From positions 1 to 64,000 of the forward strand of contig JAEEWM010000027.1 in assembly GCA_016287385.1 (NCBI GenBank): a stretch of 64,000 nucleotides of DNA, in the 5' to 3' direction. The translations under genes and the position numbers were made by a program. Origin of the DNA: Clostridiaceae bacterium (GTDB lineage: Bacteria; Bacillota; Clostridia; Oscillospirales; Acutalibacteraceae). The notes beneath the pieces were generated by a model. It worked only from the letters and a program-made list of their open reading frames with translations, had not been told where the DNA came from and did no database searches. Of this stretch, positions 41,901-50,685 are shown piece after piece (within the stretch, counting starts at the first letter, position 1; each line of letters begins with the position of its first letter).

Positions 41901-42650
41901 GGCAAGATACTCTTCATATGTTTTTTGTATGAGCGGGTCGCAGAATTCCACGTTATCTATGTTAGTAAGGAAGGTTGTGTGCCGGCAATGGTCGGACCAA
42001 TAGGTGTCTATCATCCTGATTTCGGTAATTGTGGGCTCGCGCTTTTCCGACTTAAAATAGTCCTGACAGAAGGCGATATCGTCAACGTCCATAGCAAGCC
42101 CGTAATTATCCGTAAACGCTTTAAGCCCGGCACGGTCAAGACTTAAAAAGCCGGTTAGTGTTTCCACCGTTGTGGGGATATTGTAGTTGACTTTGAGCGT
42201 TTGCGGCTTTTCGAGCGCCGCTTCACGCGCCTCGACCGGGTTAATGACGTATTTTTTTATCTGAGCGATTTGCTCGCCGGTCAGGTCGCCGTAAAGGGCG
42301 TAAACCTTTGCCGAGCGTATAAGCGGCCGCTCGGACTTTGATATTATCTGTATACACTGCGCCGCCGAATCGGCACGCTGGTCAAACTGACCGGGCAGAT
42401 ACTCAACCGCGAACACAAAAGCGCCCGAAAGGTCTGCTTCGCCTGACGCGATATCCAACTGCGGCTCGCTGAATACGGTTTTGACCGCGTATTCAAAAAG
42501 CTCTTCGGAAATGTTTTCCGCGTCGTAGCGGTTAAGTATTCTTACATCTTTAAGGTTTTTGATACCGAACAGACCGTTTATATCGCCAAGCAGCGCCCTT
42601 GCTTCGCCGGCGAGTTCTTTTTTCTTTTCAACAAAAACGCGATATACCAT
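38964..42650 (-). CDS. purL: Phosphoribosylformylglycinamidine synthase, single-chain
   Basis: The enzyme makes FGAM from FGAR, glutamine and ATP. One 1,228-residue chain joins an N-terminal PurS-like part, two PurM-like halves (HNHPTEIEPFGGAATCIGGAIRD; GIGAIGGKDSMSG) and a C-terminal glutaminase. The glutaminase has VIIPVFPGTNCEYD, GGFSGGDEPDGSGKF, the catalytic cysteine in GICNGFQAL and the histidine in ISHGEGRF. It closes the purine operon, four bases after purD. No clear terminator follows. Confidence 0.94.
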   Translation of the reverse strand: MVYRVFVEKKKELAGEARALLGDINGLFGIKNLKDVRILNRYDAENISEELFEYAVKTVFSEPQLDIASGEADLSGAFVFAVEYLPGQFDQRADSAAQCIQIISKSERPLIRSAKVYALYGDLTGEQIAQIKKYVINPVEAREAALEKPQTLKVNYNIPTTVETLTGFLSLDRAGLKAFTDNYGLAMDVDDIAFCQDYFKSEKREPTITEIRMIDTYWSDHCRHTTFLTNIDNVEFCDPLIQKTYEEYLAVRKELGRSKPVCLMDIATVAVKYLRAHGKLDKLDESEEVNACTVKINVDVDGKTEPWLLLFKNETHNHPTEIEPFGGAATCIGGAIRDPLSGRAYVYGAMRVTGAADPTVPVSETIPGKLPQRKLVTTAAAGYSSYGNQIGLATGIVDEIYHPGYAAKRMEIGAVVAAAPEENVRREVPAPGDVVILIGGATGRDGIGGATGSSKAHNAHSVETCGAEVQKGNAPEERKLQRLFRNKTACRMIKRCNDFGAGGVSVAIGELADGLSIDLNAVPKKYEGLDGTELAISESQERMAVVVEKSDVDAFLALANEENLQACPVAEVTAQPRLIMNWNGRKIVDISREFLNSNGAPKHTDVCVLKAAAPDKKIGDSFTENYKALAGDLNICSKRGLSERFDSTIGAGTVLMPFGGKRQLTPVQAMVQKISVEKKHTDNCSVMSFGYNPFITEQSPYHGAYLAVVESVCKLIATGAEFRDVYLTFQEYFHKLGTDKKRWGKPFAALLGAFKAQMELGIGAIGGKDSMSGSFENLDVPPTLVSFAVTDEKVKNIVSNDFKAAGNRVIGIAPETDENELPVTASLLEVFKKVTSLLRSGKAVACYTPGMGGIAEAVMKMAFGNGFGFRFNDALTVEDIFGYSYGSFLLEVTDGVSGQEIGVITDDNRFTLRGESISADELSKLYEDKLESVYTCNIKSEEKTPETYSYNSKTVSVPAVKSAKPTVIIPVFPGTNCEYDSAKAVADAGAQPEIIVINNLTSSGIARSVETFAKALKSAQTVFIPGGFSGGDEPDGSGKFITAFFRNAAIKEGVTDLLDRRDGLMLGICNGFQALIKLGLVPYGRIIDTDENSPTLTFNTIARHQSKIVRTRIASNKSPWLSLMNVGDVVNVPISHGEGRFYADEETVKKLAENGQIATQYVDFEGKATYDIQFNPNGSLCAIEGITSPDGRVLGKMGHSERVGAGLYKNVPGNYDIRLFESAVKYFK

Positions 42651-42653
42651 TTT

Positions 42654-43928
42654 TCAGTCCTCCCCGTTTCCCGCCGCCAGCGCGCGTGCGCCTATATCAC
42701 GGCGGTAAAAGGCATTTTCAAATCGGACGGTGCCTACCCGCTCGTAAGCGAGGTCAAGCGCCTCTTTAAGCGTGTTTCCCTTAGCGGTAACGCCGAGCAC
42801 CCTGCCGCCGTCGGTAAAAAGCTTACCGTCGGCAAATTTTGCGCCCGCGACGTATACGTATGGCTCTGTCTTTTCGGGTATTTTAATCTCATACCCTTTT
42901 TCGTAAGAAGCCGGATAACCCTTTGACGCCATAATCACGCACGCCGCGTGACCGCCGTAAAACTCGACGTTTATATCGGCGAGGCGCTCCTCTGTCACCG
43001 CCTTCATAACGGTCAGCAAATCGGTTTTAAGCAGCGGCAGTACCACCTGTGTTTCGGGGTCGCCGAAACGGCAGTTATATTCGATGACCTTGGGGCCGTC
43101 AGACGTTAGCATAAGCCCGAAATAAAGGCAACCCTTGAAGGTCCTGTTTTCCTTCGCCATCGCGCGGACGGTGGGCAAAAATATCTCTTCCATGCAGCGC
43201 TTCGCGATATCCGCGGTGTAATACGGATTAGGCGCGACTGTTCCCATACCGCCGGTATTAAGTCCTCTGTCGCCGTCAAGCGCGCGTTTGTGGTCCATTG
43301 ACGATACCATCGGAACTACCGTTTTGCCGTCGGTAAACGAAAGAACCGATACCTCGGGTCCCGTCAGAAACTCCTCAATAACTATTCTGCTTCCGCTTTC
43401 GCCGAATTTTTTATCCCGCATCATTGATATTACGGCTTCTCTCGCCTCATCCTTTGTCTGCGCGATTATAACGCCCTTTCCGAGCGCCAGCCCGTCCGCC
43501 TTGATAACGGTGGGAATCGGCGCGGTTTCGATATATTCAAGCGCGCTTTTTATATCCGAAAAAGTTTCATACTTTGCGGTGGGTATGCCGTATTTTTTCA
43601 TCAGTTCTTTCGAAAAGACCTTACTGCCTTCGATAATCGCCGCTCTTTTTACCGGGCCGAAGCAGGGTATTCCCGCCGCTTCGAGAGCGTCCACCGCACC
43701 GAGCACAAGCGGATCATCCGGCGCGACAACGGCGTAATCTATGCCGTTTTTCACCGCGAAGTCCGTTATTTTATCAATATCCTTTGCACCGATATTCACG
43801 CAGGCGGCGTCCTTGCGCATACCGCCGTTGCCCGGAAGAACAAAAATTTCAGTGACCGACGGATTCTCTTTAAGTTTCCTGATTATCGCGTGCTCGCGGC
43901 CGCCGCTGCCTACAACCAACAGTTTCAT
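42654..43928 (-). CDS. purD: Phosphoribosylamine--glycine ligase
   Basis: The enzyme joins phosphoribosylamine and glycine. The 424-residue ATP-grasp protein begins KLLVVGSGGREHAI and carries VIKADGLALGKGVIIA, the DHKRALDGDRGLNTGGMG signature near residue 285 and YNCRFGDPETQVVLPLL. The ATG follows AAGGAG. Confidence 0.95.
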   Translation of the reverse strand: MKLLVVGSGGREHAIIRKLKENPSVTEIFVLPGNGGMRKDAACVNIGAKDIDKITDFAVKNGIDYAVVAPDDPLVLGAVDALEAAGIPCFGPVKRAAIIEGSKVFSKELMKKYGIPTAKYETFSDIKSALEYIETAPIPTVIKADGLALGKGVIIAQTKDEAREAVISMMRDKKFGESGSRIVIEEFLTGPEVSVLSFTDGKTVVPMVSSMDHKRALDGDRGLNTGGMGTVAPNPYYTADIAKRCMEEIFLPTVRAMAKENRTFKGCLYFGLMLTSDGPKVIEYNCRFGDPETQVVLPLLKTDLLTVMKAVTEERLADINVEFYGGHAACVIMASKGYPASYEKGYEIKIPEKTEPYVYVAGAKFADGKLFTDGGRVLGVTAKGNTLKEALDLAYERVGTVRFENAFYRRDIGARALAAGNGED

Positions 43929-43973
43929 AAATACTCCTTAAAAAAAGCGTTATATTTTATTTGCCCGTTAAAA

Positions 43974-45158
43974 TCAATGGTGGAATAAGCGCATACCGGT
44001 AAACGCCATCGTCATACCGTATTTGTCGCAGCACTCTATAACCAGATCGTCGCGGATGGAACCGCCCGGCTCGGCTATGTATTTTACGCCGCTTGCGTGC
44101 GCACGCTCAATATTGTCGCCAAAGGGGAAGAACGCGTCTGAGCCCAGCGCAACGCCGTCTACCGTATCGAGGTATTCTCTCTGCTGCGCCTTGGTAAAGG
44201 GCTCGGGTCTTACGGTAAAATACTTCTGCCAGTTGCCCTCGGCGCAGACGTCCTCCTCATTCTGATTTATATACCCGTCTATAACGTTATCGCGGTCGGG
44301 TCTGCCGAGTTCGGGCTTAAACGGCAGATTCAAAACCTTATCCGCCTGTCTTAAAAACCAGGTATCCGCCTTGGTGCCGGCAAGTCTTGTGCAGTGTATT
44401 CTCGACTGCTGACCCGCGCCGACGCCTATCGCCTGTCCGTCTACCGCGTAACATACCGAATTCGACTGTGTATATTTAAGCGTAATAAGCGCCACGATGA
44501 GATCGCGCGCCGCGGCGTCGGGCAGGTTTTTGTTCGCCGTCACGATATTTGAAAGAAGCTCGCGGTTTATTAGAAAATTGTTTCTGCCCTGCTCAAAGGT
44601 AATACCGAAAACCTGCTTACGCTCTTTTTCAGCCGGCACGTAATCGGGGTCTATCTTTACGATATTATAGTTACCTTTGCGCTTTGATTTTAATATTTCG
44701 AGCGCCTCCGGCTCAAAACCGGGCGCAATAATACCGTCGGAAACCTCGCGTTTAATCATTTTTGCGGTGGTTACATCGCACACGTCGGAAAGCGCGACCC
44801 AGTCGCCGAAGGAGCACATCCTGTCGGTACCGCGGGCGCGGGCGTACGCACAGGCGAGCGGAGAATCGTCCAGCCCCTCGATATCATCAACAAAACACGC
44901 TTTTTTAAGCTTATCCGAAAGCGGAATACCCACCGCCGCGGAGGTCGGGCTGACGTGCTTGAATGAAGTGACCGCGGGAAGTCCCGTCGCCTCTTTGAGT
45001 TCCTTTACCAACTGCCACGAATTGAAAGCGTCAAGAAAATTTATATATCCGGGTCTGCCGCTCAAAATCTCTATCGGAAGATCGCTTCCGTCGTCCATAT
45101 ATATGCGCGAGGGCTTTTGATTTGGATTACAGCCGTATTTAAGTTCAAATTCTTTCAT
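43974..45158 (-). CDS. purH: AICAR transformylase as a separate protein (PurH C-terminal part only)
   Basis: The 394 residues correspond to the formyltransferase half of PurH, which adds a formyl group to AICAR using 10-formyl-tetrahydrofolate. Motifs are ELKYGCNPNQKPSRIY, TSFKHVSPTSAAVG with the catalytic lysine-histidine pair, DLIVALITLKYTQSNSVCYAVDGQAIGVGAGQQSRIHCTRLAG and VALGSDAFFPFGDNIERA. The N-terminal IMP cyclohydrolase domain of normal PurH is missing. The next gene upstream supplies a different type of cyclohydrolase. Confidence 0.92.
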   Translation of the reverse strand: MKEFELKYGCNPNQKPSRIYMDDGSDLPIEILSGRPGYINFLDAFNSWQLVKELKEATGLPAVTSFKHVSPTSAAVGIPLSDKLKKACFVDDIEGLDDSPLACAYARARGTDRMCSFGDWVALSDVCDVTTAKMIKREVSDGIIAPGFEPEALEILKSKRKGNYNIVKIDPDYVPAEKERKQVFGITFEQGRNNFLINRELLSNIVTANKNLPDAAARDLIVALITLKYTQSNSVCYAVDGQAIGVGAGQQSRIHCTRLAGTKADTWFLRQADKVLNLPFKPELGRPDRDNVIDGYINQNEEDVCAEGNWQKYFTVRPEPFTKAQQREYLDTVDGVALGSDAFFPFGDNIERAHASGVKYIAEPGGSIRDDLVIECCDKYGMTMAFTGMRLFHH

Positions 45159-45223
45159 GTTTATATCTCCTTAATGTTTATTGCAATACCGCGTAAAAAT
45201 GAAAAATACAACCGTTTTACCGG

Positions 45224-45952
45224 TCATACTTCTCCTGTCATTTTATTTATAAGCCGACTCTGCACAGCGCCCGACACGAGATCGGTATAGCGCACATAGA
45301 GGGATATTTTGTTATCGTTGTCGAGCGCGTTCCAAAGGTTGTTTGTAAACGCATCGATATGATCGTTTATCATAACTCTTTCCGGCTCGCCGCAAAACGT
45401 GGGAATGGGGTTGCCGTCGGTGATATAGGTATGGATAAAATGACCGAGTCCCGCTTTTGAGGGATATGCGAACGTATAACGCGCACAGTCGCTCCCTGAA
45501 GAATCCACCGATTTGAGGATACTCATCTGATAAGTGAAATCACCGCCCGAAAAGGTAATCATTCCGCTTATTCGCGGAGTGAAATTGGGCGCGTCCGGCT
45601 CGAAAGCGCGGGATGAGAGCGCATCGCTGAACGAAACGCCGTTTTTAAGTCCCTCGTATACCGTATCGGTCTGATCGCCGTTTGTGACTATAAGGTTATT
45701 CTTATACTCCCTTACCGCGGCGTAGATTATGAGCGTCGGGTCCTCGACCTTTGAGGCGTCAAACGGTTCGGTAAAAACCGCGCCGTCCTTTTCGGCAAAA
45801 ACTCTGTTGCGGGAATTTGCGCTTCTGCCCATAATGAAATACGCGCTGACCGCGTTTTTGCCGTCCTCCGTTTTGCCGATAACTATACCGCGCCCGACGT
45901 AAGGATTTCCCTTTATAAGCTTTCCGATGTCGTTTACTTCATAGACGTTCAT
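45224..45952 (-). CDS. purO: IMP cyclohydrolase, PurO type
   Basis: The 242-residue protein matches the PurO-type IMP cyclohydrolase first known in archaea: GNPYVGRGIVIGKTEDGKNAVSAYFIMGRSANSRNR, DPTLIIYAAVREY, VTNGDQTDTVYEGL and TPRISGMITFSGGDFTYQMSILK. It closes the FAICAR ring to IMP, the last step of the pathway. Its position directly before the lone AICAR transformylase completes the split PurH function. The start lies 14 bases inside purN. I rely on recognition of the family; a profile search would confirm it. Confidence 0.88.
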   Translation of the reverse strand: MNVYEVNDIGKLIKGNPYVGRGIVIGKTEDGKNAVSAYFIMGRSANSRNRVFAEKDGAVFTEPFDASKVEDPTLIIYAAVREYKNNLIVTNGDQTDTVYEGLKNGVSFSDALSSRAFEPDAPNFTPRISGMITFSGGDFTYQMSILKSVDSSGSDCARYTFAYPSKAGLGHFIHTYITDGNPIPTFCGEPERVMINDHIDAFTNNLWNALDNDNKISLYVRYTDLVSGAVQSRLINKMTGEV

Positions 45953-46553
45953 TTGTTTTAATCCTTTCTGAAATAATCTCTATCGCCTTAGGCAGAATCT
46001 TCCATTCCGCCTGCCGCATAACTCTTTTTTGAAGCCGCTCGGGTGTATCGCCCGGATAGACCCTGACCGCTTTTTGTTCGATTATCTCGCCGCCGTCGGG
46101 TATTTCGTTTACAAAATGGACCGTGGCGCCCGTCACTTTCACGCCTTTTTCCAGCGCCGCCTCGTGTACGCGAAGACCGTAAAAGCCCTCGCCGCAAAAG
46201 GAAGGTATCAGCGAAGGGTGAACGTTTATTATCCGGTTTTTGAAGGTATCGGTAAAACTTTTGCTTAAAATCACCATAAAGCCCGCGAGCACGATAAGTT
46301 CAATACCGTTTTCCCTTAAAACCGAAATCAGGCGGTTTTCAAAATTCGCGCCGCAGTCCTGCTTCGTTATTACCGCGGTTTTTATTCCTGCCGACCCGGC
46401 GCGCTTTAAGGCGTAAGCGTCCTGCCTGTTCGAAATTACGAGCACGACCTCGCCGCTCTTTATAACGCCCGACCTTTGCGCGTCGATAATCGCCTGCAAA
46501 TTAGTGCCGCCGCCGGATACGAGGACCGCGACCCTGACTTTTTTTGCTGACAT
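45939..46553 (-). CDS. purN: Phosphoribosylglycinamide formyltransferase
   Basis: The enzyme formylates GAR with 10-formyl-tetrahydrofolate. The protein begins RVAVLVSGGGTNLQAI. The catalytic site reads FSFTDT-like KSFTDTFKNRIINVHPSLIPSF, followed by TGATVHFVNEIPDGGEII. I start at the ATG at 46553, which has TGAGGT six bases upstream; an ATG at 46565 overlapping the purM stop is also possible. Length is 204 residues. Confidence 0.93.
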   Translation of the reverse strand: MSAKKVRVAVLVSGGGTNLQAIIDAQRSGVIKSGEVVLVISNRQDAYALKRAGSAGIKTAVITKQDCGANFENRLISVLRENGIELIVLAGFMVILSKSFTDTFKNRIINVHPSLIPSFCGEGFYGLRVHEAALEKGVKVTGATVHFVNEIPDGGEIIEQKAVRVYPGDTPERLQKRVMRQAEWKILPKAIEIISERIKTNERL

Positions 46554-46561
46554 ATCGTACC

Positions 46562-47605
46562 TCATTTAATTTTTATTTTTTCGTCGCCGCTTACGATTTT
46601 TCCTATTACGTAAGCGTCTTCGCCGTTTGCTTTTAATATTTCAAGCGCGAGCGGCGCGTCGGCGCCGTCAACTACTATACTCATCCCGACGCCCATATTA
46701 AAGGTATTGAACATATCGCGCTCGGAAATATTACCGGTTTTCATTATAAGGTCGAAGACCGAAAGCACGCGAACGCTGTTTTTATCTATTTCCGCGCACA
46801 GCCCGTCCGGTATACTGCGCGGGATATTTTCGTAAAAACCGCCGCCGGTGATGTGCGATATACCTTTGACGGGAATCCGGTCGAGCAGTGCAAGCACCGG
46901 CTTAACATAAATCTTTGTAGGTGCAAGCAGCGCTTCGCCAAGCGTTCTGCCGCCGAGTGCCGCTACCGGCGCGTCAAGGTCCGCGTTTTCCACGTCAAAA
47001 ACCTTACGCACGAGCGAAAACCCGTTTGAATGAACGCCGGACGAAGGCAGGGCTATAACAACGTCACCCTCGCGCATGGTGTTATTATCGATTATTTTAT
47101 CTTTATCCACAATTCCGGTACAGTAGCCCGCCAAATCGTATTCATCCTCGGGATAAAAGCCGGGCATTTCGGCGGTTTCACCGCCTATGAGCGCCGCGCC
47201 GGACTGCACACAGCCGTCACATACCCCTTTGACGATATCGGCAATTTTCTCCGGCACGTTTTTGCCGCAGGCGATATAATCGAGGAAAAAGAGCGGTTTT
47301 GCGCCGCAGCAAATTATATCGTTCACGCACATCGCGACACAGTCGATACCGACGGTATCGTGTCTGCCGGTCAGGAAAGCAATTTTAAGCTTGGTACCGA
47401 CACCGTCGGTGCCCGAAACCAGCACCGGATTATTTATGCCGGTAAGATCAAGTGAAAACAGCCCGCCGAAACCGCCGATACCGACGTTCGCTCCCGGCGT
47501 CGCCGTGCGGGCGACGTGCTTTTTCATTAGTTCTACCGCCTTGTATCCGGCGGTTATATCTACGCCCGCCGAGGCGTAAGCTTCTGATTTTGACTGAAGG
47601 TTCAT
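46562..47605 (-). CDS. purM: Phosphoribosylformylglycinamidine cyclo-ligase
   Basis: The enzyme closes the imidazole ring to give AIR. The 347 residues show [66 protein letters not shown] and [16 protein letters not shown], all typical. The ATG follows AAGGAA. It lies four bases after purF. Confidence 0.95.
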   Translation of the reverse strand: MNLQSKSEAYASAGVDITAGYKAVELMKKHVARTATPGANVGIGGFGGLFSLDLTGINNPVLVSGTDGVGTKLKIAFLTGRHDTVGIDCVAMCVNDIICCGAKPLFFLDYIACGKNVPEKIADIVKGVCDGCVQSGAALIGGETAEMPGFYPEDEYDLAGYCTGIVDKDKIIDNNTMREGDVVIALPSSGVHSNGFSLVRKVFDVENADLDAPVAALGGRTLGEALLAPTKIYVKPVLALLDRIPVKGISHITGGGFYENIPRSIPDGLCAEIDKNSVRVLSVFDLIMKTGNISERDMFNTFNMGVGMSIVVDGADAPLALEILKANGEDAYVIGKIVSGDEKIKIK

Positions 47606-47609
47606 AACA

Positions 47610-49031
47610 CTATTCCTTTCCGTTCCAACAGTAGGTACACAGCTTGCACGCGGGAAGACCTATCGCCTTCTCCACACCTTCGAGCGACTGAAACTCCAGA
47701 GAAGCGAGGTGCAGTTCTTCACAAATTTTCTTTCTCATACGCTTGCCGCGTTCGGTTTTGCCGTCGCTGTATTGGTCAATAAAATTAAAGCCCTCCTCAC
47801 CTTCAAGTTCCATGATCACCCTTCTCGCGATAAGTTCCATATCGCTCGTGGCGCGTGAAAAATTCAGGTATTTGCAGCCGTACATGATAGGCGGACAGGC
47901 AGAGCGCATATGTACGCTTTTGGCGCCGTTCTTATAAAGAAACTCAACCGTTTCACGAAGTTGAGTACCCCGCACTATCGAATCATCTACAAAAAGAAGA
48001 CTTTTATCTTTAATAAGTTCCGTTACCGGAATCTGTTTCATTTTTGCGATTTTATTACGCTCGTTCTGAACAGCCGGCATAAAGCTGCGGCTCCACGACG
48101 GCGTATATTTAATAAAGGCGCGCGCAAAGGGTATGCCGCTTTTGTTCGAATATCCTATTGCGTGAGGCGTACCCGAATCAGGCACGCCGCCGACGTAATC
48201 AACGCCGGCGTTATTTTTGAGCAGTTCGTCGTTTTCCGCCATAATGGCACCGTTACGGTAACGCATCATCTCTACGTTCACTCCCTCGTACCGCGAGGTA
48301 GGATATCCGTAATAGCTCCAAAGGAAAGAGCATATCCTCATTTCACTGCCCGGCGCTTTTAGCTGCTTTATTCCGGCACAGGTAAGTGATACTATCTCTC
48401 CCGGTCCCAGTTCCTTTTCATCGGTAAACCCGAGCTTCAAATACGCGAAGTTTTCAAAAGAAACGCAGTATCCGTCTTCCCTTTTGCCTATGAGCACGGG
48501 AAGCCTGCCCTTTAAGTCCCTCGCCGCTATAATTCTTCCGTCATCGGTAAGTATGAGTATGGAAGCCGTGCCCTTGATTACGCTTTGAGCAAAGCTTATA
48601 CCCTCCGCAAAATCGTTTTTCTGACTTATAAGCGCCGCCAGAAGCTCGGTAGAGTTGACGTTTCCGCCCGTTTGCGCGCTGAAATGACCGCCGCCGTTAA
48701 TATAAGTTTCTATAAGCTCCTTTGCGTTATTGATAACCCCTATCATACAAATCGCGTACGCGCCGAGCTTTGAGCGGATAAGCAGCGGCTGCGGGTCGTA
48801 ATCGCTTATTATGCCTATTGCAGAATTGCCGTTCATTTCCTCAACGACATGTTCAAATCTGGTACGAAAGGGCGAATTCTGTATGCTGTGAATATCACGC
48901 TGCAACCCGCTTTCTTTATTCCATGCCGCCATACCGGCGCGCCGTGTACCGAGATGCGAGTGATAGTCCGTCCCGAAAAACACGTCTTCAACCGCGTCAT
49001 GTTTACTTACAACTCCAAAAAAACCGCCCAT
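47610..49031 (-). CDS. purF: Amidophosphoribosyltransferase lacking the N-terminal cysteine
   Basis: The 473-residue protein has the PurF layout, an N-terminal Ntn-glutaminase-like domain and a C-terminal phosphoribosyltransferase domain with [17 protein letters not shown] as PRPP loop. Normal PurF begins Met-Cys-Gly, and Cys-2 is the glutaminase nucleophile. Here the start reads [10 protein letters not shown], with Gly at that place. The ATG follows AGGAGG, so a missed upstream cysteine is unlikely. Four C-terminal cysteines (PACKLCTYC and nearby) could hold an iron-sulfur cluster. I recall similar chains in other gut Clostridia. Ammonia-dependent activity or an outside glutaminase is inferred. 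Confidence 0.85.
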   Translation of the reverse strand: MGGFFGVVSKHDAVEDVFFGTDYHSHLGTRRAGMAAWNKESGLQRDIHSIQNSPFRTRFEHVVEEMNGNSAIGIISDYDPQPLLIRSKLGAYAICMIGVINNAKELIETYINGGGHFSAQTGGNVNSTELLAALISQKNDFAEGISFAQSVIKGTASILILTDDGRIIAARDLKGRLPVLIGKREDGYCVSFENFAYLKLGFTDEKELGPGEIVSLTCAGIKQLKAPGSEMRICSFLWSYYGYPTSRYEGVNVEMMRYRNGAIMAENDELLKNNAGVDYVGGVPDSGTPHAIGYSNKSGIPFARAFIKYTPSWSRSFMPAVQNERNKIAKMKQIPVTELIKDKSLLFVDDSIVRGTQLRETVEFLYKNGAKSVHMRSACPPIMYGCKYLNFSRATSDMELIARRVIMELEGEEGFNFIDQYSDGKTERGKRMRKKICEELHLASLEFQSLEGVEKAIGLPACKLCTYCWNGKE

Positions 49032-49091
49032 ATTTCCTCCTTGGCCCGCAAGGCCGTACGCTATCTGAAACCCGGTTTATACTACTGCTTA

Positions 49092-49802
49092 TTATTCGCC
49101 GAAAACTCTGCGCATCATTTCGTTATACGCATCCTCGACGCCGCCCATATCGCGGCGGAAACGGTCCTTATCCAGCTTTTCGTTGGTGTCCGCGTCCCAG
49201 AATCTGCACGTGTCAGGCGATATCTCGTCAGCCAGAACTATTGTACCGTCGGAAAGTCTGCCGAACTCTAATTTGAAGTCTACAAGCTTCACATTCAATT
49301 TGAGGAAATACGCTTTCAGAACGTCGTTCACCTTAAAGGCAAGCTCCTTAATTCTTTTGATTTCCTCTTTCGTTGCCAGATTCAAAGCCAGCGCGTGATA
49401 CGAGTTTATCAGCGGGTCGTGCAAATCATCGTTCTTGTAGGAAAACTCGATAGTCGGCTCGGCAAACACAATACCCTCTTCAACGCCGTAGCGTTTTGCG
49501 AAAGAGCCGGCGGAAATGTTGCGGATAATTACTTCAAGAGGTACAATACTCACTTTTTTGACCACGGTTTCCCTGTCGTTTAATTCCTCCACAAAATGGG
49601 TAGGCACGCCTTCCTTTTCAAGCATTTGCATAAAAAAGTTGGTCATACGGTTGTTTATCGCGCCTTTGCCGCTTATGGTGCCTTTTTTGAGCCCGTCGAG
49701 CGCGGTGGCGTCATCCTTATAGGAAACTATCACCTCGTCCGCGTTCTGTGTCGCGTAAACTCTTTTTGCCTTGCCTTCGTAAAGCTGTTGAAGCTTGCTC
49801 AT
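49092..49802 (-). CDS. purC: SAICAR synthase
   Basis: The enzyme couples CAIR with aspartate. The 236 residues begin [15 protein letters not shown] and include [57 protein letters not shown] and [15 protein letters not shown]. The start overlaps purE as ATGA. Confidence 0.95.
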   Translation of the reverse strand: MSKLQQLYEGKAKRVYATQNADEVIVSYKDDATALDGLKKGTISGKGAINNRMTNFFMQMLEKEGVPTHFVEELNDRETVVKKVSIVPLEVIIRNISAGSFAKRYGVEEGIVFAEPTIEFSYKNDDLHDPLINSYHALALNLATKEEIKRIKELAFKVNDVLKAYFLKLNVKLVDFKLEFGRLSDGTIVLADEISPDTCRFWDADTNEKLDKDRFRRDMGGVEDAYNEMMRRVFGE

Positions 49803-50287
49803 TTTTGTTCCTCCTGTAACGCTTTATCTTTTTTGATGACCGCCTCATAATCGGCAGTCCGTTTTTCGGTAAGTTTTTTTGCTATCGCGCCGTCGCTGAC
49901 CGCTAAAATCTGCGCGGCAAGTAAAGCGGCGTTTGTACCGCCGTTGACCGCCACCGTCGCGACCGGTATGCCCGAAGGCATCTGCACTGTTGAAAGAAGC
50001 GCGTCCATCCCGTCAAAATGCGCCGAGGCGCAGGGTATTCCGATAACCGGCAAAACGGTATTGGCGGCAAGCGCGCCCGCAAGATGCGCCGCCATACCCG
50101 CGGCGGCTATAAGCACGCCGAAGCCGTTATCCTTGGCGCCCGCGGCAAACGCCTTTGCCTCATCGGGCGTACGGTGCGCCGAAAAAATATGCACCTCGTA
50201 AGGAATATCCAGACTTTTAAGCGTATCTATCGTTTTTTTGACGACAGGCATATCGCTGTCGCTCCCCATAACAATACCGATTTTCAT
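49799..50287 (-). CDS. purE: N5-carboxyaminoimidazole ribonucleotide mutase
   Basis: The first gene of the purine operon makes CAIR. The 162 residues show [16 protein letters not shown], the [17 protein letters not shown] active-site segment and [24 protein letters not shown]. The SAHR motif and length indicate class I PurE, which needs a PurK partner that is not in this window. Confidence 0.95.
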   Translation of the reverse strand: MKIGIVMGSDSDMPVVKKTIDTLKSLDIPYEVHIFSAHRTPDEAKAFAAGAKDNGFGVLIAAAGMAAHLAGALAANTVLPVIGIPCASAHFDGMDALLSTVQMPSGIPVATVAVNGGTNAALLAAQILAVSDGAIAKKLTEKRTADYEAVIKKDKALQEEQK

Positions 50288-50300
50288 AAACTATCTCCTT

Positions 50301-50347
50301 AAAAAAAGTATAGGGGCACACTTAAACTGTACGGTTTGAGTGTGCCC
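50301..50347 (-). terminator. Terminator of the ZTP riboswitch
   Basis: On the minus strand GGGCACACT (50347-50339) pairs with AGTGTGCCC (50322-50314), followed by a T run. Its left arm uses the GGGCA that is part of the aptamer's conserved 3' strand, so ligand binding and termination should exclude each other. Confidence 0.85.
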
Positions 50348-50415
50348 AGACGGTCGGCATATATAATCCCTTGCTCCCATGTGGTTTTCCACTTTTCCGT
50401 CAGTCATAAGGGACA
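50341..50415 (-). promoter_or_regulatory. ZTP/ZMP riboswitch (pfl motif) before the purine operon
   Basis: The minus-strand leader reads GTCCCTTATGACTGACGG, a hairpin GTGG-AAAA-CCAC, GGGAGCAAGGGA and, after a short linker, GCCGACCGTCTGGGCA. These are the conserved parts of the pfl motif: TCCCTT pairs with AAGGGA as P1. ZTP/ZMP accumulates when 10-formyl-tetrahydrofolate is short, and binding normally turns expression on. This fits an operon containing both formyl-dependent enzymes, PurN and PurH. Confidence 0.88.
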
Positions 50416-50420
50416 CGCCC

Positions 50421-50450
50421 ATTATAGCACAGAATTCAAAATAGTGTCAA
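50421..50450 (-). promoter_or_regulatory. Promoter of the purine operon
   Basis: On the minus strand TTGACA (50450-50445), 18 bases, perfect TATAAT (50426-50421). Transcription starts just before the aptamer. Confidence 0.8.
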
Positions 50451-50629
50451 GTGATAACCGCCCGTATTTTGACCTTTTTCCGTTTTGTACAAAAAAACGG
50501 TCGGCACAGCCGTGTTATTAGAGCACACAAACAGTTTTCAGACCGCAAGGACTTTAAGGCGTTAAGTCGACATTCCGCGAGCAGTGTGATATTTGTTTTT
50601 TAATTTGTGTTTTATTTTGCAAAAAACAA

Positions 50630-50658
50630 TTGATTTAGAAGGTCGGTTATTGTATAAT
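50630..50658 (+). promoter_or_regulatory. Promoter of the GntR/LacI-type regulator
   Basis: TTGATT at 50630-50635, 17 bases, perfect TATAAT at 50653-50658. Confidence 0.68.
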
Positions 50659-50685
50659 CAACTTATCGAAAAGGTGGGTGCAAAA

